A DNA stretch of 64,000 nt, taken from NCBI GenBank assembly GCA_002966495.1, contig CP016490.1, forward strand, positions 992,001 to 1,056,000, written 5' to 3'. The DNA comes from Halomonas sp. GFAJ-1. Lineage in GTDB: Bacteria; Pseudomonadota; Gammaproteobacteria; Pseudomonadales; Halomonadaceae. The notes beneath the pieces were generated by a model. The model saw only the letters and a program-made list of their open reading frames with translations, had not been told where the DNA came from and ran no database searches. The translations under genes and the position numbers were made by a program. Positions within the stretch are counted from its first letter, which is position 1; every line of letters starts with the position of its first letter. Positions 61,063 through 64,000 of the stretch are shown here, in pieces.

Positions 61063-61794
61063 ATGTCTACGGCGCAGTACGGTATTTTGGTCGTCGAAGA
61101 CGATTTTCGCATTGCTGATATCCATAAAGCGTTTATCGAACAGAGCGACGGCTTTTATGTGGTGGGAATGGCACGCAACGGCAGCGAAGCAAAAGCGCTA
61201 ATGGCCGAGCATGCTGACACTATCCAACTGATTCTATTGGATGCGTATTTGCCTGATGTGGAAGGCCTAGAATTGCTATGGGCTATCCGGCGCGACTATG
61301 TGCATGTGGATATTGTGATGGTGACCGCCGCCCGTGAAGTGGAAACCATTAGCGAAGCGCTGCGCGGTGGCGTTTTCGACTACCTGATTAAACCCATTGA
61401 AGTCACGCGGATGAGCCAGATGTTGAGCCGCTTTCGCCGAGAGCGAGCAGCCTTGGCCAATCGCGTTGAAATGAATCAAGACGAGCTAGATCAGGTGCTA
61501 GCGCGGTTGCAGCCGAACGAGCCACCGCGGCCAGCGACGCGCTCGCTACCCAAAGGGGTTGACCGATTAACGCTACGCCGCGTGGTGGATGCGCTGGCAG
61601 CAGCACAGGACTCGCTTACGGCTATGCAGGTGGCGCGCACCATGGGGGCAAGCCGCTCCACGGCGCGGCGCTACTTGGAGTTTTTAGTGGCTGAACAGGC
61701 GGTTAACGCAGAGCTAGGGTATGGCGATGTTGGTCGACCTGAGCGGCGCTACCGGCTACTAGCCGCGGCGAAAGGCTGGTTAGAGGCGCTGTAA
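61063..61794 (+). CDS. CitB/DcuR-type response regulator
   Basis: A 243-residue regulator with an N-terminal receiver domain (VVEDDFRIADIHKAF; phosphoacceptor Asp in LILLDAYLPDVEG; Lys in YLIKPIE) and a C-terminal helix-turn-helix (TAMQVARTMGASRSTARRYLEFL). ATG at 61063 has AGAGGG six bases upstream. It starts 28 bases after the kinase gene and likely activates tctCBA, whose promoter region shows repeats. Confidence 0.92.
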   Translation: MSTAQYGILVVEDDFRIADIHKAFIEQSDGFYVVGMARNGSEAKALMAEHADTIQLILLDAYLPDVEGLELLWAIRRDYVHVDIVMVTAAREVETISEALRGGVFDYLIKPIEVTRMSQMLSRFRRERAALANRVEMNQDELDQVLARLQPNEPPRPATRSLPKGVDRLTLRRVVDALAAAQDSLTAMQVARTMGASRSTARRYLEFLVAEQAVNAELGYGDVGRPERRYRLLAAAKGWLEAL

Positions 61795-61826
61795 TGTATC
61801 CGCGTGAACAAAATGAACAAAACGCA

Positions 61827-61964
61827 CATAAAGAACAGTTTGTCCTTTATGCCCATAAGCTTGTCCCCTGAACCTAACTTCTTCTAACGTTCTCAGCGTA
61901 ACCACACTACAACACGCATATAACCACACGTTTATAACGTTGTTTATAACAATACGCTTATAAA
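61827..61964 (+). promoter_or_regulatory. tctC promoter region with repeats
   Basis: CATAAAGAACA (61827-61837) and TGTCCTTTATG (61841-61851) form an 11-base inverted repeat with one mismatch. GTTTATAAC occurs at 61930-61938 and again at 61942-61950, with a related CTTATAAA at about 61957-61964. These are candidate binding sites for the adjacent CitB-type regulator. The core promoter was not identified with confidence. Confidence 0.5.
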
Positions 61965-61990
61965 AAATAGCTGAATCGTGGAGAACGCCA

Positions 61991-62986
61991 ATGATCTCGC
62001 CTTCCCTAAAGCGCCTAGCCGTGCTGGCCCTGCCGATGGCTGCCCTTGCCGTAACAACCAACGTTCACGCTGAAGAGTGGTCGCCGAGCCGCTCAATTGA
62101 ATTTGTAGCCCCGGCTAACCCAGGCGGTGGCTGGGACACACTGGTACGTACCGTTTCCCGTGTGCTGCAAGAAGAGCAGCTTGCTGAGCGTAACTTTGCG
62201 GCGATTAACGTGCCTGGCGGCGGCGGTGCGGTCGCGTGGGCGCAAATCGCCCGCGATAGCGGTAACCCACACAAGCTGTTTGCGACCAGCCCACCGATAA
62301 TTCTGGTACCGCTCGCCGGTGCCTCCCGCTACGACCACACTGATTTCACACCGGTCGCGCGCTTAATTACCGATTACTCCATCATTTTGGTTTCTGCAAA
62401 CGCTGAGTATGAAACCATCAATGACCTATTTGATGCGTTAAAAGAGAACCCTCGTTTGAGCGTTGGTGGCGGCAGTGCCCCTGGCTCTATGGACCACATC
62501 TCAGTGGCGGGCTTGGCATCAGCGGCGGGGTTAGATGCCTCTAGCGTCAACTACATTCCGTTCTCAGGCGGTGGCGACGCCATGACCAACCTGATGGGGG
62601 GGCATGTAGAAGCGGTTATTACCGGCGCCGGTGAAGCCGCTGGCCAGTTGGGAGAAGGCAGTCAATTACGTGCACTGGGCGTATCCGCACCTGAGCGTTT
62701 GACGGGCAGCTTAGCGGATGTCCCCACCTACCAAGAGCAGGGTGTTGATTACACGTTCGATATCTGGCGTGGCGTGATGGGTACCCCCGACATGCCTGAA
62801 GAAGCCGTCACCTACTATGAAAATCTCTTCGCTGAAATGCTAGAAACCGACGGTTGGCAGCAGGCCCGTGATCAGCTGGGCTGGATTGATGCCTATCAAA
62901 GCAGCGAAGAATTTGGCGACTTTTTGGATCAGCAGAAAGAGCTATTCAGCGACGTGCTGAGCGAGCTTGGCCTACTGCGCCAGTAA
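61991..62986 (+). CDS. tctC: Tripartite tricarboxylate transporter substrate-binding protein
   Basis: A 331-residue periplasmic binding protein of the Bug/TctC family, with a Sec signal peptide ending about NVHA. Features are IEFVAPANPGGGWDTLVRT, INVPGGGGAVAWAQIA, SVGGGSAPGSMDHI and the C-terminal DIWRGVMGTPDMPEEAV. It binds citrate or another carboxylate and delivers it to TctAB. It is the first gene of tctCBA. Confidence 0.93.
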   Translation: MISPSLKRLAVLALPMAALAVTTNVHAEEWSPSRSIEFVAPANPGGGWDTLVRTVSRVLQEEQLAERNFAAINVPGGGGAVAWAQIARDSGNPHKLFATSPPIILVPLAGASRYDHTDFTPVARLITDYSIILVSANAEYETINDLFDALKENPRLSVGGGSAPGSMDHISVAGLASAAGLDASSVNYIPFSGGGDAMTNLMGGHVEAVITGAGEAAGQLGEGSQLRALGVSAPERLTGSLADVPTYQEQGVDYTFDIWRGVMGTPDMPEEAVTYYENLFAEMLETDGWQQARDQLGWIDAYQSSEEFGDFLDQQKELFSDVLSELGLLRQ

Positions 62987-63003
62987 GCGCTCCTCTGAGT
63001 CCT

Positions 63004-63026
63004 CCCGATGGCGTTTCGCCATCGGG
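63004..63026 (+). promoter_or_regulatory. Intercistronic hairpin after tctC
   Basis: CCCGATGGC (63004-63012) and GCCATCGGG (63018-63026) form a 9-bp stem with a GTTTC loop and no T run. It probably stabilises the tctC part of the message, giving more binding protein than permease. Confidence 0.65.
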
Positions 63027-63093
63027 ATTCATCGTCTGAGACCGATACCGCAAGGCAGTGCTTAAATGCCACGGCGCCTTCGGAGAGATTCCA

Positions 63094-63576
63094 ATGACTC
63101 GATTAAACACTAACCAGTGGCTGGCACTTGTGTTAGCGCTGTTGGCGGCTGCCTATCTAGCGATGGCGTGGCAGATTCCTGTTTTCCCGTTGCCACGACC
63201 AGTGGATTCTGACCTGTTCCCTAAAGTGCTGGGCGCGGCGTTGCTATTGCTATCGGTTTTTCTCTTTTTTGAGAAACCCACCCCGATTGCAGGCGCCGAT
63301 GAAATCGATCAAGACGCTACCCAAGGGCCGCTGCTGCTTACTCCCTGGGCACGCGTTGTAATAACCGCGCTGGCCATTGCTGCCTACGCGCTGCTGCTGG
63401 TGCCATTGGGTTTTGTGCTTGCCTCAACGCTACTGTGCGTTGGCTTGACCGCTTACTACGGCTACCAACGTCATGGGGTCAACCTAGCGTCCTCTTTGGG
63501 TGTGGTGCTGGTGCTTTATCTGACGATGACGCGGGTCATGGATGTTTACCTTCCAACCGGCGTTCTGCCGTTCTAA
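63094..63576 (+). CDS. tctB: Tripartite tricarboxylate transporter small membrane subunit
   Basis: A 160-residue protein with four membrane helices, typical of TctB. The N-terminal LALVLALLAAAYLAMAWQIP, the FPKVLGAALLLLS segment and the C-terminal LYLTMTRVMDVYLPTGVLPF fit the family. ATG at 63094 with GGAGAG upstream is preferred over the frame from 63058. Confidence 0.9.
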   Translation: MTRLNTNQWLALVLALLAAAYLAMAWQIPVFPLPRPVDSDLFPKVLGAALLLLSVFLFFEKPTPIAGADEIDQDATQGPLLLTPWARVVITALAIAAYALLLVPLGFVLASTLLCVGLTAYYGYQRHGVNLASSLGVVLVLYLTMTRVMDVYLPTGVLPF

Positions 63577-63624
63577 TCACACCGTGATGCTGAATTTGTA
63601 GCGGGTTTTGCGAGAGAGTCTCCC

Positions 63625-64000
63625 ATGGATGCCTTAAACAATTTGATGTATGGCTTTGGCATCGCGCTTGAGCCAATGAATATTGCGTATGTCTTTGCTG
63701 GTGTATTTGCGGGCACTATTATCGGCATGCTGCCGGGCCTAGGGCCGATTAGTGCACTGGCACTGATGATTCCGATTACCTTTGCCATGGAGCCTTCGTC
63801 AGGGCTGATCTTGATGGCGGGGGTTTACTACGGCGCGATTTTTGGCGGCTCTACGTCGTCTATTCTGCTTAATGCCCCCGGTGTTGCAGGCACGGTGGCG
63901 ACCTCCTTTGACGGCTATCCGTTGGCCAAGCAGGGGATGGCCGGGAAAGCGCTGGCTATTGCTGCCTATGCCTCCTTCATTGGCGGCACCATTTCGATTG
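63625..64000 (+). CDS. tctA: Tripartite tricarboxylate transporter large subunit TctA (partial)
   Basis: The first ~125 residues of the large permease; the gene continues beyond the window. The start is ATG at 63625. Conserved segments are FAGVFAGTIIGMLPGLGPIS and YYGAIFGGSTSSILLNAPG, the TctA signature. It carries the transport pathway with TctB. It was located by reading the frame to the window end. Confidence 0.93.
   Translation, partial: MDALNNLMYGFGIALEPMNIAYVFAGVFAGTIIGMLPGLGPISALALMIPITFAMEPSSGLILMAGVYYGAIFGGSTSSILLNAPGVAGTVATSFDGYPLAKQGMAGKALAIAAYASFIGGTISI

Noticed and set aside
1..64000. Mobile elements, prophage, CRISPR arrays, tRNA or rRNA genes
   Set aside because: No transposase, integrase, phage structural gene, regularly spaced repeat array or tRNA-like cloverleaf was recognised.

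Overview
The window is a chromosomal segment of a motile, moderately halophilic gammaproteobacterium. The gene content and protein sequences look like Halomonas or a close relative in the Halomonadaceae. This is inferred from a BCCT osmolyte transporter, Aap-type amino-acid uptake, TctCBA-type carboxylate uptake, a Pseudomonas-like fpr/finR pair, and many small regulators. No database search was run. There are no rRNA or tRNA genes, CRISPR arrays, prophage genes or insertion sequences. Gene density is high and most genes have recognisable families.

Layout. 1-528 is the 3' end of an AEC-family transporter. 560-730 holds a probable iron-regulated small RNA: a sigma70 promoter with a Fur box in its spacer, two stem-loops, a PrrF-like core and a strong terminator. 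870-8660 carries ldhA, the thiS-thiG-trmB operon, a DUF423 protein, a six-helix chemoreceptor, a thioesterase and malate synthase G. 8866-16500 carries an alpha/beta hydrolase, comM, ubiK, a nitrogen island (PII-amtB-PII behind a sigma54 promoter) and fpr with a divergent FinR-like regulator. 16501-20984 has two dCache chemoreceptors and a host-attachment-family protein. 21076-24531 is a phosphonate-type ABC transporter (phnDCEE) without C-P lyase genes. 24690-31269 has a histidine phosphatase, a RidA protein and an AapJQMP amino-acid transporter with a duplicated binding protein. 31397-34242 has hemE-speE and ribA.

34310-39949 is the most unusual block, a four-gene signalling operon. It encodes a REC-PAS-GGDEF cyclase, a histidine kinase whose periplasmic sensor resembles a PhnD binding protein, a second kinase with an apparently extracytoplasmic PAS domain and an altered H-box, and a single-domain response regulator. 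A solitary cheZ follows.

41069-47993 is housekeeping: GST, djlA, dxs-ispA-xseB, serA and pirin. 48220-56537 has trhO, an enoyl-CoA hydratase with an IclR regulator, a YqaA-like protein, a large MscS-type channel, folM/folK and a solitary short flagellin. 56565-64000 has a BCCT transporter, a DUF481 outer-membrane protein, a CitA/CitB-type two-component pair and the tctCBA tripartite tricarboxylate transporter, whose tctA runs off the end.

Themes: nutrient uptake with matched sensing (ammonium, amino acids, carboxylates, possibly phosphonates), chemotaxis parts scattered outside a main flagellar cluster (three MCPs, CheZ, flagellin), and stress or iron control. Several hairpins lie just after binding-protein genes, which suggests differential expression within transporter operons.
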